NCBI GenBank assembly: GCA_016218025.1
Contig: JACRFD010000074.1
Location: 116,060 to 180,059 of the forward strand
Source of the DNA: Ignavibacteriales bacterium
Lineage (GTDB): Bacteria > Bacteroidota > Ignavibacteria > UBA10030 > SZUA-254
Direction of reading: 5' to 3'
Length of the DNA: 64,000 nucleotides
Under the pieces are notes generated by a model. That model made no database searches and was not told the DNA's origin. It saw only the letters and a list, made by a program, of their open reading frames with translations. A program made the translations under genes and the position numbers. Shown here piece by piece: positions 51,283 through 61,137 of the stretch (its first letter is position 1; each line of letters starts with the position of its first letter).

Positions 51283-53112
51283 CTACTGAACACTCACATC
51301 TGTTGTCTGCGAGAATAGAATAACAATTCCATACGTCGTAAATTTTAAAGCACCATCCTGCCTGCGGGCACTAACATGCTGCACGTACAGTTTCACTCTC
51401 ATTCGATCGTTCATGAGAGCAATTGACATTTTTTCAGGTGGTATGTTCGCCGCATTCGCATTCTTGTAATCTATCAGAAGCTTTTCTGTAAACTGCTTCA
51501 TATCAACCTGAATGGAATCCATCGCTTTTCCATCTTTCATCGAGAATAAAGTGAGCGTATCAAGTCCCTCGCTGACTCCATAGCCGAATTCTCCGCCGGG
51601 GATCTCTTTTCTTTTCGGGTTGGAGGTAAAAATCTGCCCTCTCCATAATCGATCATACCCCTCGACGTCTATCGCCTGTTCGGCATCCATCCTCAGATTG
51701 ATTTCATTGGTGGCGGTACCTTCCCAGATTTTCACATATTCAATTCCCATCATTTTAGTAATAAGGGATGGATCTTTGCGTGCAGATCTCTTGCCTGTGG
51801 AGTCATCACTAAGACTTTCTTTGAACCATGGTTGAATACGGTCATAGCCGTGAATATCGTGAAGATACTCAATAATTGAACTGATCTCTTTTGTCTGCTC
51901 GAATGGAATTGATTTATCTGCCGGACGAACTGTTCCATCAATAAGTATGGAAGAGTTCGTCAACAGTTCTTTCAGCCGGGCGACCTGGCTTGATTCAGAA
52001 ACATTGAATGCACCCCATGGTCCAAAACAAATTAGCAGTGATACAATTCCAAGTGAGCCCGGAATAACTTTGATGCTTTTTCCCCTGCTAAAAATGAAGT
52101 AAAGAACGATCAATGCAAGCCATGCACCGGTCGCAATAGCGATGTATCTTCCTTCCGTCACACCATATTCAGAAACTCTGCGCGAGACTGCAAAGAGAAG
52201 CATGATGACCAATGGAACCATGACAACATAGAACCAGCGCAAAGCCGATTTGACCCAGACATTTTCTACATGATCACGGATCGGATAGAATAATAGATGC
52301 ATAAGCATACCGACTGTCGAGAATCCGAGAATTAACCTGCTGACCCATCCTTGCGGCCAGTCCCACACGATAAGTATTTTCCCCATGTATGTGTACAGGA
52401 TGATGAGATAAATAAGAACCAGCGGCAACAGAATATATTGAGCAAATATCTTAATGCCCTTTGGATATTCGGTGGATGCTTCCAGGTCATCAAGGTGTTC
52501 AGGTATACCTCCAAGAAAGAACCATGTTGTGAAAATTCCGTTGATAAGGATCCAGAGTTCTGCATATCGTTTTCCGGGGATATCTATTCCGAACAAATGA
52601 TCAAGTGCAGCAAGGGCGATTGCAAGTCCAGCATTGAGCACCATCGCGAAGAGAGCAGCAGTTATAGAACGCAACAAGAGCGTCTTATTGTAATTCCAGA
52701 ATCCGTTTGTATCTCCGGCTCCCAGATACGGGACAACTGCGACAAAGAGATGGAGACCGATTGCGATCATGAGAAGCCGCAATAAATGAATGTTGGGGGC
52801 ATCCGCAAGATCCGAGGGAACCGACCATGCATACACAGTGAGTGCGAGCAGACCGATGATTTGGGCGACAACAAACATCGACAATTTCCATTTTCTTTTT
52901 TCCGCTGTCAGAGAAATAGTTATCAGTAGAGGAATCCCGAGAATCGTCGCAAAGAGAATATTGAAAAGGATTGTGGATTGCGCGGGACCTTCATGGTCTA
53001 CAAGAATTAACGCTGCAATTGTACCGATTCCGGCATCGATCAGAACAAACGGAAAACGGCGGAACGTACGAGTGGAATTATTGACGACTTGTTGAATCGA
53101 TGGAAGTTTCAT
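51283..53112 (-). CDS. DUF4153-like polytopic membrane protein
   Basis: A 609-residue protein from the ATG at 53112, which has GAGG six bases upstream; the frame opens 25 codons earlier without such a site. About eleven hydrophobic segments fill residues 20-375, among them ALFAMVLNAGLAIALAALDHLFGIDIPGKRYAELW and GIFTTWFFLGGIPEHLDD, which resemble DUF4153 proteins. The C-terminal 220 residues are soluble, with KELLTNSSILIDGTVRPADKSIPFEQTKEISSIIEYLHDIHGYDRIQPWF. Function is unknown. The gene stands alone next to the abiE cassette. Confidence 0.75.
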   Translation of the reverse strand: MKLPSIQQVVNNSTRTFRRFPFVLIDAGIGTIAALILVDHEGPAQSTILFNILFATILGIPLLITISLTAEKRKWKLSMFVVAQIIGLLALTVYAWSVPSDLADAPNIHLLRLLMIAIGLHLFVAVVPYLGAGDTNGFWNYNKTLLLRSITAALFAMVLNAGLAIALAALDHLFGIDIPGKRYAELWILINGIFTTWFFLGGIPEHLDDLEASTEYPKGIKIFAQYILLPLVLIYLIILYTYMGKILIVWDWPQGWVSRLILGFSTVGMLMHLLFYPIRDHVENVWVKSALRWFYVVMVPLVIMLLFAVSRRVSEYGVTEGRYIAIATGAWLALIVLYFIFSRGKSIKVIPGSLGIVSLLICFGPWGAFNVSESSQVARLKELLTNSSILIDGTVRPADKSIPFEQTKEISSIIEYLHDIHGYDRIQPWFKESLSDDSTGKRSARKDPSLITKMMGIEYVKIWEGTATNEINLRMDAEQAIDVEGYDRLWRGQIFTSNPKRKEIPGGEFGYGVSEGLDTLTLFSMKDGKAMDSIQVDMKQFTEKLLIDYKNANAANIPPEKMSIALMNDRMRVKLYVQHVSARRQDGALKFTTYGIVILFSQTTDVSVQ

Positions 53113-53420
53113 TTTAACCTCGAATTTTGAGCGATGACTTTTATTCCTTGATGGAGTAGTAAGAGTTGTACACTGACCAAAATCCATATTATATACTGAT
53201 TGGAATAATAGTTAATTCCTCGTTCAGATACAATTGGTTTACCTAAAAAGAAAGGCATGTCGGTGTTTCAAAATCGAAAGCTTAACGCAAAACTTGTTCA
53301 AAATATTCTTATTATCGAAGGAAGGTTTGAATTTTTTTTGCATATGACTTCATAGTTTGCTTTCCATTTCGGGGGAACTCCTTTTCCTCAAATAATGTTG
53401 GTTTAATCAACTATCAATTT

Positions 53421-54707
53421 ATGACTACGGATCAAAATACTATCCTTATAGACGAGAATCTGCGTCTTCGCAAAGCCGTTGATGAACTTTCCGTCCTCAA
53501 CGATTTAGCCCGCGTTATTAGCTCTGCCATGACACTTGACGCCGTTATAGAAAATGTCGTCAAAAAATCTGTAAAAGCTGTCCGGGGACAACAAGGTATG
53601 ATTACACTTGTTGATGAGGAAGTCCCTACAGAAATGAAAACTTTGATCCGTACTCAGAATTCAACTTCCGACCATCAACAATTTCATCTCAACCAAAATA
53701 TACTCGGCTGGATGATGATCAACAAAAAGCCGATGATGACAAACGATCTATCATCTGACCCGCGATTTACCGGAGTTTGGACTGATGGAGAAATACGATC
53801 GATTCTGTGTGTTCCTCTTTTAGCGAAAAATAAATTGATCGGAATTCTCGCCGTGTTTAATAAAAGCGAAGGCAACGGTTTTACCGAAGATGATAAAAGG
53901 TTACTTTCAATTCTTGCGACACAATCTGCTCAGGTTTTAGAAACAACCCGCCTCTATCAGCAGGAACAATCTCTGAAAGTGATTCAGGAACAAGTTCGTC
54001 TTGCTGCTGTTATTCAAAACGACCTTCTGCCAAAAAAATTTCCTACAATATCCGGATACGAAATAGTAGGTAAAAGCATTCCCGCACAACAAGTTGGCGG
54101 CGATTATTTTGATTTTATTCCTCTAAACAAAACTGAGATGGCAATTTGTGTTGGAGATGTTTCGGGGAAAGGCTTTCCTGCCTCATTGCTTATGGCAAAT
54201 CTGCAAGCTACATTGCGGGGCCAGAGTATGGTTACAACATCTCCCAAACAATGTATCAACCATTCAAATAAACTTTTATTTGAGAGTACCAGCTCAGAGA
54301 AATTCGCAACACTTTTCTATGGAATCCTCGATTGGGAAGAGCATAAATTTCAGTTTTGCAATGCGGGCCAAGATCCTCCTTTGCATATTTCTCATATCGG
54401 GGATCAAAAAAGATTATCGACGGGCGGAATAGTTCTTGGGATTATGGATTCGTTTCCATACGAAGAAGAAGCTATACCGTTATCTCCTAATGACATGATT
54501 GTTATCTATACTGACGGAGTTACAGAGGCAATGAATAGTCGGCAAGAAATGTTCGGTGAGGAAAATCTAACATCATTATTGATGCAGCATCACGATCTTA
54601 CAGCCACCGAAGTAATGGATACTATAACAGCTAAGCTTAAGGCTCATATCGGTGATCATACCCAATATGACGATATTACGATTGTTGTTATTAAGAGAAA
54701 ACTTTAA
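53421..54707 (+). CDS. GAF-domain PP2C/SpoIIE-type serine phosphatase (RsbU-like)
   Basis: A 428-residue signalling phosphatase. A short coiled coil (about 8-30) leads to a GAF domain (about 35-180, with GWMMINKKPMMTNDLSSDPRF and ILCVPLLAKNKLIGILAVFNK), then a PPM-type SpoIIE domain with QQVGGDYFDFIPL, ICVGDVSGKGFPASLLMANLQA and QYDDITIVVIKRKL, which hold the metal-binding aspartates. Such enzymes dephosphorylate anti-sigma antagonists or kinase targets. It heads a co-directional cluster that ends in two Ser/Thr kinases, so kinase/phosphatase opposition is plausible. Confidence 0.9.
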   Translation: MTTDQNTILIDENLRLRKAVDELSVLNDLARVISSAMTLDAVIENVVKKSVKAVRGQQGMITLVDEEVPTEMKTLIRTQNSTSDHQQFHLNQNILGWMMINKKPMMTNDLSSDPRFTGVWTDGEIRSILCVPLLAKNKLIGILAVFNKSEGNGFTEDDKRLLSILATQSAQVLETTRLYQQEQSLKVIQEQVRLAAVIQNDLLPKKFPTISGYEIVGKSIPAQQVGGDYFDFIPLNKTEMAICVGDVSGKGFPASLLMANLQATLRGQSMVTTSPKQCINHSNKLLFESTSSEKFATLFYGILDWEEHKFQFCNAGQDPPLHISHIGDQKRLSTGGIVLGIMDSFPYEEEAIPLSPNDMIVIYTDGVTEAMNSRQEMFGEENLTSLLMQHHDLTATEVMDTITAKLKAHIGDHTQYDDITIVVIKRKL

Positions 54708-54805
54708 TTTATGCACGAGCGATATTCCACGCCGGAAGGTTTCCTCACACAGATTTTTTTATTTCTCACTTATTCATACAGATTGGGAAGAAAGGAGTAC
54801 CGGTT

Positions 54806-55579
54806 ATGCACCTACGCTTTGTGCAAGTTAGAATAATATCGAACAATATCCATAAGCTGCGAAGTGTATATGAAGAAAAAATAATTCCGACCATGCAAAG
54901 AATAGAAGGGTGTTTATACATCGGATTGTTTCATAACATCCAACATCCCGACGAATGCATTTCCATTTCATTATGGTCAGACCGAGAGAAAATCGATACC
55001 TACGAAAAAAGTGGAGTTTTTACTGAATTACTCAACGCAAGTAAGCCATATTTTGATCAGTCTTCCGAGTGGCAAATAAACCTTTCAGACGATCTTACAC
55101 TGACTTATACTCAAGTGCCACAGGAAGCTGTTGTTAAAGATTTTACTATTTCTTCCTCCAATCAGCAGCCTATTGTCTCCGATAAAACACTCTTTGTAAG
55201 AATTGTTTCTCATCAGGTACATTCTGGCATGAAAGAAGATTTTAAAAGAATCTATAACGACGAAGTTTTACCACAACTCACGAAAGTTAGCGGATGCCGT
55301 TCAGCTTATCTCACAGAAAATCCTGAAGATGAAGGGAAATTATTTTCGATTACTATCTGGGACACTCCCGCTGATGCAGATAATTACGAACAAAGCGGCA
55401 TGTTCAATACATTACTTAGCAAATTAAAGCCCGCTTTGTCGGGGGTGTATCAATGGAAAATGCGCCTTGAGCGAGAAACCGGCGCGCAAGTTGTAACAAC
55501 TGATGACATCATTGTTGAAGGTTATTCCATGATCACCGGAATGAGTTTCCTTTCGAAAGGATTAAAAGAGAACAAATGA
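54806..55579 (+). CDS. Tandem antibiotic-biosynthesis-monooxygenase-like (ABM) domain protein
   Basis: A 257-residue protein made of two similar ferredoxin-like ABM domains, about 1-90 and 130-225. Each has the pattern (LRFVQVRII / LFVRIVSHQV), an R-x-x-Y-x-E-x-(I/V)-(I/L)-P helix, a G-C-x-x-(I/A)-x-L turn, an I-S-(L/I)-W or ITIW strand, and Y-E-x-S-G-(V/M)-F. The duplication would give an internal dimer. Substrate is unknown; heme-degrading or quinone-type monooxygenases and pure binding proteins share this fold. Its TGA overlaps the ATG of a kinase stub (ATGA). Confidence 0.75.
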   Translation: MHLRFVQVRIISNNIHKLRSVYEEKIIPTMQRIEGCLYIGLFHNIQHPDECISISLWSDREKIDTYEKSGVFTELLNASKPYFDQSSEWQINLSDDLTLTYTQVPQEAVVKDFTISSSNQQPIVSDKTLFVRIVSHQVHSGMKEDFKRIYNDEVLPQLTKVSGCRSAYLTENPEDEGKLFSITIWDTPADADNYEQSGMFNTLLSKLKPALSGVYQWKMRLERETGAQVVTTDDIIVEGYSMITGMSFLSKGLKENK

Positions 55580-55683
55580 TTGGTCAAACAATTTCTCATT
55601 ATAAAATACTAGAAAAGCTCGGCGAGGGAGGACTTGTCCGCCAAAGCAAAACTAACGTTAGGAGTTTATCATATGGTTGGTAG
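55576..55683 (+). pseudogene. Truncated N-terminus of a Ser/Thr kinase gene
   Basis: The ATG overlaps the ABM stop. The frame encodes MIGQTISHYKILEKLGEGG, the same start as the two intact kinases downstream, then breaks at 55631 into unrelated sequence with CTTGTCCGCC and stops at 55681. It is the remnant of a third kinase whose remainder was lost, probably by recombination in the tandem array. The intact kinase starts at 55673, inside this stub frame. Confidence 0.8.
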
Positions 55684-57802
55684 TACTATCTCACATTACA
55701 AGATACTTGAAAAATTAGGCGAAGGCGGAATGGGCATCGTGTACAAAGCACAGGATATCAAACTCGATCGAGACATTGCAATTAAATTTTTACCTGCTCA
55801 TATGTCTTCCTCAGAAGAGAGTAAAACACGCTTTCTCCAGGAAGCGAAAGCCGCCGCCACATTGAATCATCCCAATGTTTTGGGGGTTTATGAAATTGAT
55901 GAATGTGAGGAAAAGATATTCTTCGCTATGGAGTATGTGCAGGGAATGACGCTCAAGAAATATATTGCCACACTGAAGTCGGGGAAAGGTATTCCAGTTA
56001 TTCAAGCGTTGGAGTGGACGATACAAATTGCTCAGGGACTCAAAGCCGCCCATGAGAAGAACATAGTTCATCGGGATATTAAACCTGAAAACATCATGGT
56101 AACCGGTGATAGCAAGCTAAAGATAATGGATTTTGGAATAGCGAAGTTCAAGAGCAGTTCCGGATTTACGAAAATAGGAACTTCGATGGGAACGCTATCA
56201 TATATGTCGCCCGAACAAGTGCAGGGCGAAGCGGCTGATCAAAGGTCAGACATTTGGGCTCTCGGTGTCGTGCTTTATGAAATGTTAACCGCCGATCTGC
56301 CGTTCAAGTCCGAACACGAGGCGGGTCTTTTATATCTGATTGTGAATGAGGATCCTCCGGTACCGAGTTTGATGGACAGAAAAATTCCTCACCAGATAGA
56401 TACTCTCACGAAAAAAATGTTGGCGAAGGAAAGATCACAGAGATATCAAAATGTGGATGAGGTTCTCCAATCACTTCAGGATACCAGACGAGCAGTTGAA
56501 ACCGCTCCTACTCAGCAGCAAATAAAAGCAATTGCCGTACTTCCGTTTGGAAATATTAGTCCGGATAAGGAAAGTGATTACTTCAGCGATGGACTTACGG
56601 AAGAGCTTATCATCAATTTATCGCGGCTAAAAGATATTCGTGTCGTTCCAAGAACAACATCAATGCAGTACAAAGGAACAACAAAGGAAGTCAAAGCGAT
56701 TGGGAGAGAGCTTGGAACTCGATATATTTTGGCAGGAAGCGTGAGAAAATTCCAGGATAATCTTCGCATCGCGGTTGAATTGGTAGACATCGAAGCTGAT
56801 GCACAACTTTGGGCAGAAACCTATAAAGGCAAGCTTGCAGATGTCTTTGACATTCAGGAACAGGTATCAAAGCAAATTGTCGATGCGCTCATGGTGAAAC
56901 TCACACCTAAAGAGCAGGTAGAACTGACGAAGCGTTCCACATTAAGCACTCAGGCATTCGATTGTAATCTTCGAGCGAGAGATTCATTATACCGATTTAC
57001 AAAAACCAGTGTACAGACTGCAATCGAACTTTTTCGCAAAGCAATTGAGTACGACGGGCGTTACGCAGACGCTTATGCAGGCATGAGTGAATCTTATGCT
57101 CACCTTTATCAGCAATTCGATAGAAACGACGCATGGCTCGATAAGGCATTAGATGCCGGACTGAAAGCGTTAATGTACGATCCTTCTTTATCAGAAGCGT
57201 ATTCGGCACTGGGACTTGTTTATCTCTATAAGAAATCACACGATGAAGCATTAGAGTCCAGCAAAAAAGCGATCGAGCTAAATCCGAGCAACCATATTGC
57301 TTACTGGATTTTGGGCAGGACCCACAGAACAACAGATCACAATCGTGAAGCCGCTGAACTCTTTAAAAAAGTAATAGAACTCAGCCCCGATTTCTATGCA
57401 GCATATGGCGATCTTATTTTATGTTATGATGTTTTAGGAGAAGAAGAAGAATTGAACAAGTGGATTGAAATTTCAAATCAGATGTTTCCGCGATATCTCT
57501 CTCTTCATCCTGATGATGCGCGCGCCCACATCTTTTTTGCTATTTCATTGGTTCGAACCGGACGTACCGACGAAGCAAAAATTAAAGCAGCGCGTGCGAT
57601 TGAATTAAGTCCGAACGATCCGCTTATGTTTTATAATGCCGCTTGTTTTTATTCGAGTGTGGGCGATAAACCTCTTGCTCTGCGATCTCTCAAGGATGCT
57701 ATTTCTGCAGGATATGGCTTTTACGAATGGATCAAACGAGATCCCGATCTCGACAATATTCACAACGAACCGGAGTATATTGAAATGATGAAGGGAAAGT
57801 AA
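55673..57802 (+). CDS. Ser/Thr protein kinase with TolB-like and TPR domains
   Basis: A 709-residue kinase from the ATG at 55673, which has AGGAG before it. Kinase domain residues about 10-270: LGEGGMGIVYKAQD glycine loop, IAIKFL with the ATP lysine, VHRDIKPENIM catalytic loop, IMDFGIAKF, and the SYMSPEQVQGEAADQRSDIWALG segment. A TolB-N-like domain (IKAIAVLPFGNISPDKESDYFSDGLTEELI to about 440) follows, as in adenylate-cyclase-type fusion proteins. The C-terminus has about six TPR units (for example GLVYLYKKSHDEALESSKKAIELNPSN). No membrane helix is seen, so it is likely cytoplasmic. Targets are unknown. Confidence 0.9.
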   Translation: MVGSTISHYKILEKLGEGGMGIVYKAQDIKLDRDIAIKFLPAHMSSSEESKTRFLQEAKAAATLNHPNVLGVYEIDECEEKIFFAMEYVQGMTLKKYIATLKSGKGIPVIQALEWTIQIAQGLKAAHEKNIVHRDIKPENIMVTGDSKLKIMDFGIAKFKSSSGFTKIGTSMGTLSYMSPEQVQGEAADQRSDIWALGVVLYEMLTADLPFKSEHEAGLLYLIVNEDPPVPSLMDRKIPHQIDTLTKKMLAKERSQRYQNVDEVLQSLQDTRRAVETAPTQQQIKAIAVLPFGNISPDKESDYFSDGLTEELIINLSRLKDIRVVPRTTSMQYKGTTKEVKAIGRELGTRYILAGSVRKFQDNLRIAVELVDIEADAQLWAETYKGKLADVFDIQEQVSKQIVDALMVKLTPKEQVELTKRSTLSTQAFDCNLRARDSLYRFTKTSVQTAIELFRKAIEYDGRYADAYAGMSESYAHLYQQFDRNDAWLDKALDAGLKALMYDPSLSEAYSALGLVYLYKKSHDEALESSKKAIELNPSNHIAYWILGRTHRTTDHNREAAELFKKVIELSPDFYAAYGDLILCYDVLGEEEELNKWIEISNQMFPRYLSLHPDDARAHIFFAISLVRTGRTDEAKIKAARAIELSPNDPLMFYNAACFYSSVGDKPLALRSLKDAISAGYGFYEWIKRDPDLDNIHNEPEYIEMMKGK

Positions 57803-57806
57803 ACAA

Positions 57807-60518
57807 GTGATCGGACAAGCAATTTCGCATTACAAAATCCTGGAAAAACTCGGCGAAGGCGGCATGGGTGTGGTTTATAAGGCTGAAGACACCAAGCTTG
57901 ACCGCACCGTCGCGCTGAAGTTCCTTCCAGCCCAATTGAATACCTCAGAGCAAGATAAAGCCAGATTTTTACAGGAGGCAAAAGCTGCCGCGGCACTGAA
58001 TCATCCTAATGTATGCTCAGTGATGGATATTCAAGAGCATGATGGACAAATTTTTATAGTCATGGAGTTTGTCGATGGGCAAACGCTACGCGAGAAAGAA
58101 GGTACGTTCACTTTCAAACAAGCAATCGATATTGGAACTCAAATTGCGGATGGACTTGCTGCTGCACACGAAAAAGGCATAGTCCACCGTGACATCAAAC
58201 CAGAAAATATCATGATCCGTAAAGATGGCATCGTGCAGATCATGGATTTTGGACTGGCTAAACTTCGGGATGCTGAAAGCAAGATTAATCGCCTCACCAA
58301 AGAAGGTTCAACAGTTGGTACGGCGGGTTACATGAGTCCGGAGCAGGTGCAAGGACAAGAGGTTGACCACAGAAGCGATATTTTTTCATGTGGAGTTGTT
58401 CTTTATGAATTATTTACAGGACAGCTTCCTTTTAAAGGAATACATGAAACGGCAGTGGCATATGAGATTGTAAATGTGGACGCCGCTCCGATGTCTTCGA
58501 TTAAACCTGAAATTGATTCGGGTCTTGACGCAATTGTTCTGGAATGTTTAGAGAAAGATGTTAATGAAAGGATGCAATCGGTTAAGCAAGTCTCTATCGA
58601 TCTCAAACGATTTCGAAGAGAATCCAGCAAACAACGTCTCAGCCATATAACTGCTTCTCGTTCAATTCCTAAAACTGCCAGTGCGGAACCTAAAGAAGCT
58701 GTAACAAAAATTTATCGCTCAAAACCATGGATGTGGTTAACAATTTTTTTCTTCGTTACAACTCTCAGTTCCATTCTCTATATTTATTATTTATCAGACA
58801 CACCGGGACAAAAGCAGGTAATCCGAGCATCTATTTCTTTGCCCGAAAAATCTTCTCTAAGCAATGAACGTGGTGGCGGTCATATTGCATTATCGCCGGA
58901 TGGAGAGAAGTTTGCATTTGTTGCTGTAGACTCTTCCGGGAAAAATAATCTGTGGCTCCAATCACTCAATGCATTATCAGCCCAGATGTTATCCGGGACT
59001 GAAACTGCGCAGTTTCCTTTCTGGTCCCCGGATGGTAAAACAATCGGCTTTTTTGCTGACGGAAAACTAAAAAAGATCGACGCCGCTGGAGGAACACCGT
59101 TTACTATCTGTGATGCAGCAGACCCACGAGTTGGTACATGGAATCAGACAGGAGTTATTGTTTTCGGTATTGGTTCCACAGGCGCATTGTATCAGGTCTC
59201 TTCCGCAGGCGGTTCACCCTCGGCCGTGACTAAATTAGATAGCGCACGTAATGAACAAACACATCGATGGCCATATTTTCTACCCGACGGTAAACATTTT
59301 CTGTTTTTCATCAGAACAACCGCTGCGGGAAGCGGAAGCGGCAAAGATTCAATCTGTGTCGGATCGATTGAATCAAGGGAAATTAAACACCTTTTCAATG
59401 GCGCTTCGGATGCAGTATATGCTCAAGGGTATCTCCTCTTCATACGCGAATCTGCACTCATGGCACAGGCGTTCGATCTCAAGAAGCTTGAAGTGTCTGG
59501 AGAGCCTGTTCCGATTGTGCAACAGATTCAGTATGATGCACGATTTAGTAAAGCGACTTTTTCGGTTTCTCAAAACGGACTTCTAATGTATGAATCATCC
59601 GGCACACGGTGGAAAAGAGAACTTGCACTCTTTGACAGTAGTGGAGAAAAACTCGTTTCATTCGGTCAGCCGGAAATTTTTCTCCGATCCAGGCTCTCGA
59701 ACGATGGAAAACGAATCGCGATGGAAATAGTCGATCTCCAATCGCATAATATCGACCTTTGGCTGTATGAAATTGAGCGTGGCATTCAAACCCGATTCAC
59801 ATTTGATTCTGCACCGGACATGGCACCTCTTTGGTCGCCAAACTGTGACCGCATTGTCTTTAGTTCTAAAAGGAAAAACAATCTTGATCTTTACATTAAA
59901 ACAACAACAGGGTCAGTGCCTGAAGAACTGTTAAGTGATTTCGATGGACGAGATAAATTGGCAGATGACTGGTCATCCGATGGCAATTACATTCTTTTTG
60001 AGACATCAAATGATCCGAAAACAAAAAGTGATTTAATGATTTTACCGATGACAGGAGACCGAAAACCATTTTCCTTTCTCCAAACAGAATTCAATGAACA
60101 GGGCGGAGCTTTTTCTCCCGACATGCACTGGGTAGCTTACACATCAAATGAGTCCGGCAAGGACGAGGTTTATGTCAGACCATTCTCTGAGCAGGACTCG
60201 CAGCAAGCGTTGGCTTCATCTGGCAAGTGGCAGATATCTGTGAATGGTGGTCTCAAACCAAGATGGAGAACGGATGGAAAGGCAATTTTTTATGGAGCTG
60301 AAAATAAAATAATGATGGCTGAAATCAGGGCAAATGGTTCCAACTTTGAGGTTCTTAGGGTAACTCAGCATATGGATTTAAAAGCAAAGCGTCAGATCGC
60401 TACGTCTGACATGTCGTCGGATGGTAAAAGAATTCTTGGTTCCATTATCCCTTTTCAAGAAAAATCAACTCCGCTTACACTTGTAGTGAATTGGGCTGAG
60501 GAATTGAAGAAAAAATGA
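57807..60518 (+). CDS. Transmembrane Ser/Thr protein kinase with WD40/TolB-like propeller
   Basis: A 903-residue kinase read from GTG at 57807, four bases after the previous kinase. The kinase domain (about 9-270) has LGEGGMGVVYKAED, VALKFLPA, VHRDIKPENIMI, IMDFGLAKL and GTAGYMSPEQVQGQEVDHRSDIFSCG. One helix (MWLTIFFFVTTLSSILYIYYL, about 308-328) crosses the membrane. The outer part holds PD40/TolB-like propeller units: ALSPDGEKFAFVA, FWSPDGKTIGFFADG, LWSPNCDRIVFSS, DWSSDGNYILFE. The architecture is a standard sensory kinase of this group. Its N-terminus closely resembles that of the first kinase and of the stub. Confidence 0.9.
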   Translation: MIGQAISHYKILEKLGEGGMGVVYKAEDTKLDRTVALKFLPAQLNTSEQDKARFLQEAKAAAALNHPNVCSVMDIQEHDGQIFIVMEFVDGQTLREKEGTFTFKQAIDIGTQIADGLAAAHEKGIVHRDIKPENIMIRKDGIVQIMDFGLAKLRDAESKINRLTKEGSTVGTAGYMSPEQVQGQEVDHRSDIFSCGVVLYELFTGQLPFKGIHETAVAYEIVNVDAAPMSSIKPEIDSGLDAIVLECLEKDVNERMQSVKQVSIDLKRFRRESSKQRLSHITASRSIPKTASAEPKEAVTKIYRSKPWMWLTIFFFVTTLSSILYIYYLSDTPGQKQVIRASISLPEKSSLSNERGGGHIALSPDGEKFAFVAVDSSGKNNLWLQSLNALSAQMLSGTETAQFPFWSPDGKTIGFFADGKLKKIDAAGGTPFTICDAADPRVGTWNQTGVIVFGIGSTGALYQVSSAGGSPSAVTKLDSARNEQTHRWPYFLPDGKHFLFFIRTTAAGSGSGKDSICVGSIESREIKHLFNGASDAVYAQGYLLFIRESALMAQAFDLKKLEVSGEPVPIVQQIQYDARFSKATFSVSQNGLLMYESSGTRWKRELALFDSSGEKLVSFGQPEIFLRSRLSNDGKRIAMEIVDLQSHNIDLWLYEIERGIQTRFTFDSAPDMAPLWSPNCDRIVFSSKRKNNLDLYIKTTTGSVPEELLSDFDGRDKLADDWSSDGNYILFETSNDPKTKSDLMILPMTGDRKPFSFLQTEFNEQGGAFSPDMHWVAYTSNESGKDEVYVRPFSEQDSQQALASSGKWQISVNGGLKPRWRTDGKAIFYGAENKIMMAEIRANGSNFEVLRVTQHMDLKAKRQIATSDMSSDGKRILGSIIPFQEKSTPLTLVVNWAEELKKK

Positions 60519-60854
60519 ATGAACAAGTGATCTTACGATAAAATATTATAGAGACTTCTGAATTATTCTTTTTCGTCATGTTGAGTCCGCCTCAGAAGAC
60601 GAAACATCTCAATTCTAACGGTTTTGAAACTCTTTAGTTTGTTCAGTATAACAATTGAAGTGATTTTGTGATATATAATTGCAGAATTTACTCTCCCTTT
60701 CTTTAGATAAGTCTCACCAAGGTTGTCTTACCCCAAAACAGATTTTGGAAAACATCTTATCGATTGCTAAAACACTCGGATGGCTTCTTTATTCATCTCT
60801 TTCCTCAGAAATCGATTGCCAGATATACCAACCCCTTCTTCATCAAAAGAATAT
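60519..60854. other. Gene-free stretch after the kinase cluster
   Basis: No convincing gene. It contains a degenerate repeat-like stretch near 60576 (GTCATGTTGAG ... GACGAAACATCTC). A TTG-initiated plus-strand frame (60679-60867) shows no family features and overlaps a decayed minus-strand gene. Confidence 0.5.
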
Positions 60855-61060
60855 TTATTCTTTTTGATAGAAATCATTTCTGAATATTTCTGTATCGCGA
60901 TTTTTGACAGTGAGATTCGTTTTATCGTTGAGAACAGTAATCGGGATAATGTTTAATTGATTATCGTTCTTTTGGGCAATAGCTTTTGTTTCTTGGGCTT
61001 GAAAAATTATGCTAAGAGCGCAGTCATGTCCACAGCTAAAAATGATTTTATGATTTTCAT
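60855..61060 (-). pseudogene. Frameshifted small secreted-protein gene
   Basis: From an ATG at 61060 the frame reads MKIIKSFLAVDMTALLA and stops; one base earlier in phase the sequence continues as LSIIFQAQETKAIAQKNDNQLNIIPITVLNDKTNLTV... to a TAA at 60855. A single added base would join them into a 68-residue protein with an ordinary signal peptide cut after QAQ. It lies 77 bases after the amidohydrolase on the same strand. A real decay or a sequencing error are both possible. Confidence 0.35.
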
Positions 61061-61137
61061 TTCTGTGAATCTTTTCATCGATTATTTTTAATATTTATAA
61101 ATAACACAACATCATGATAACTGGCACAAAAATTCCG

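Noticed and set aside
50973..51293. 106-residue minus-strand frame between abiEi and the DUF4153 gene
   Set aside because: It runs through the terminator hairpin and overlaps the end of the DUF4153 gene; no motif.
60679..60867. 62-residue plus-strand frame starting with TTG
   Set aside because: No ribosome-binding site or recognisable domain, and it overlaps a decayed gene on the other strand.
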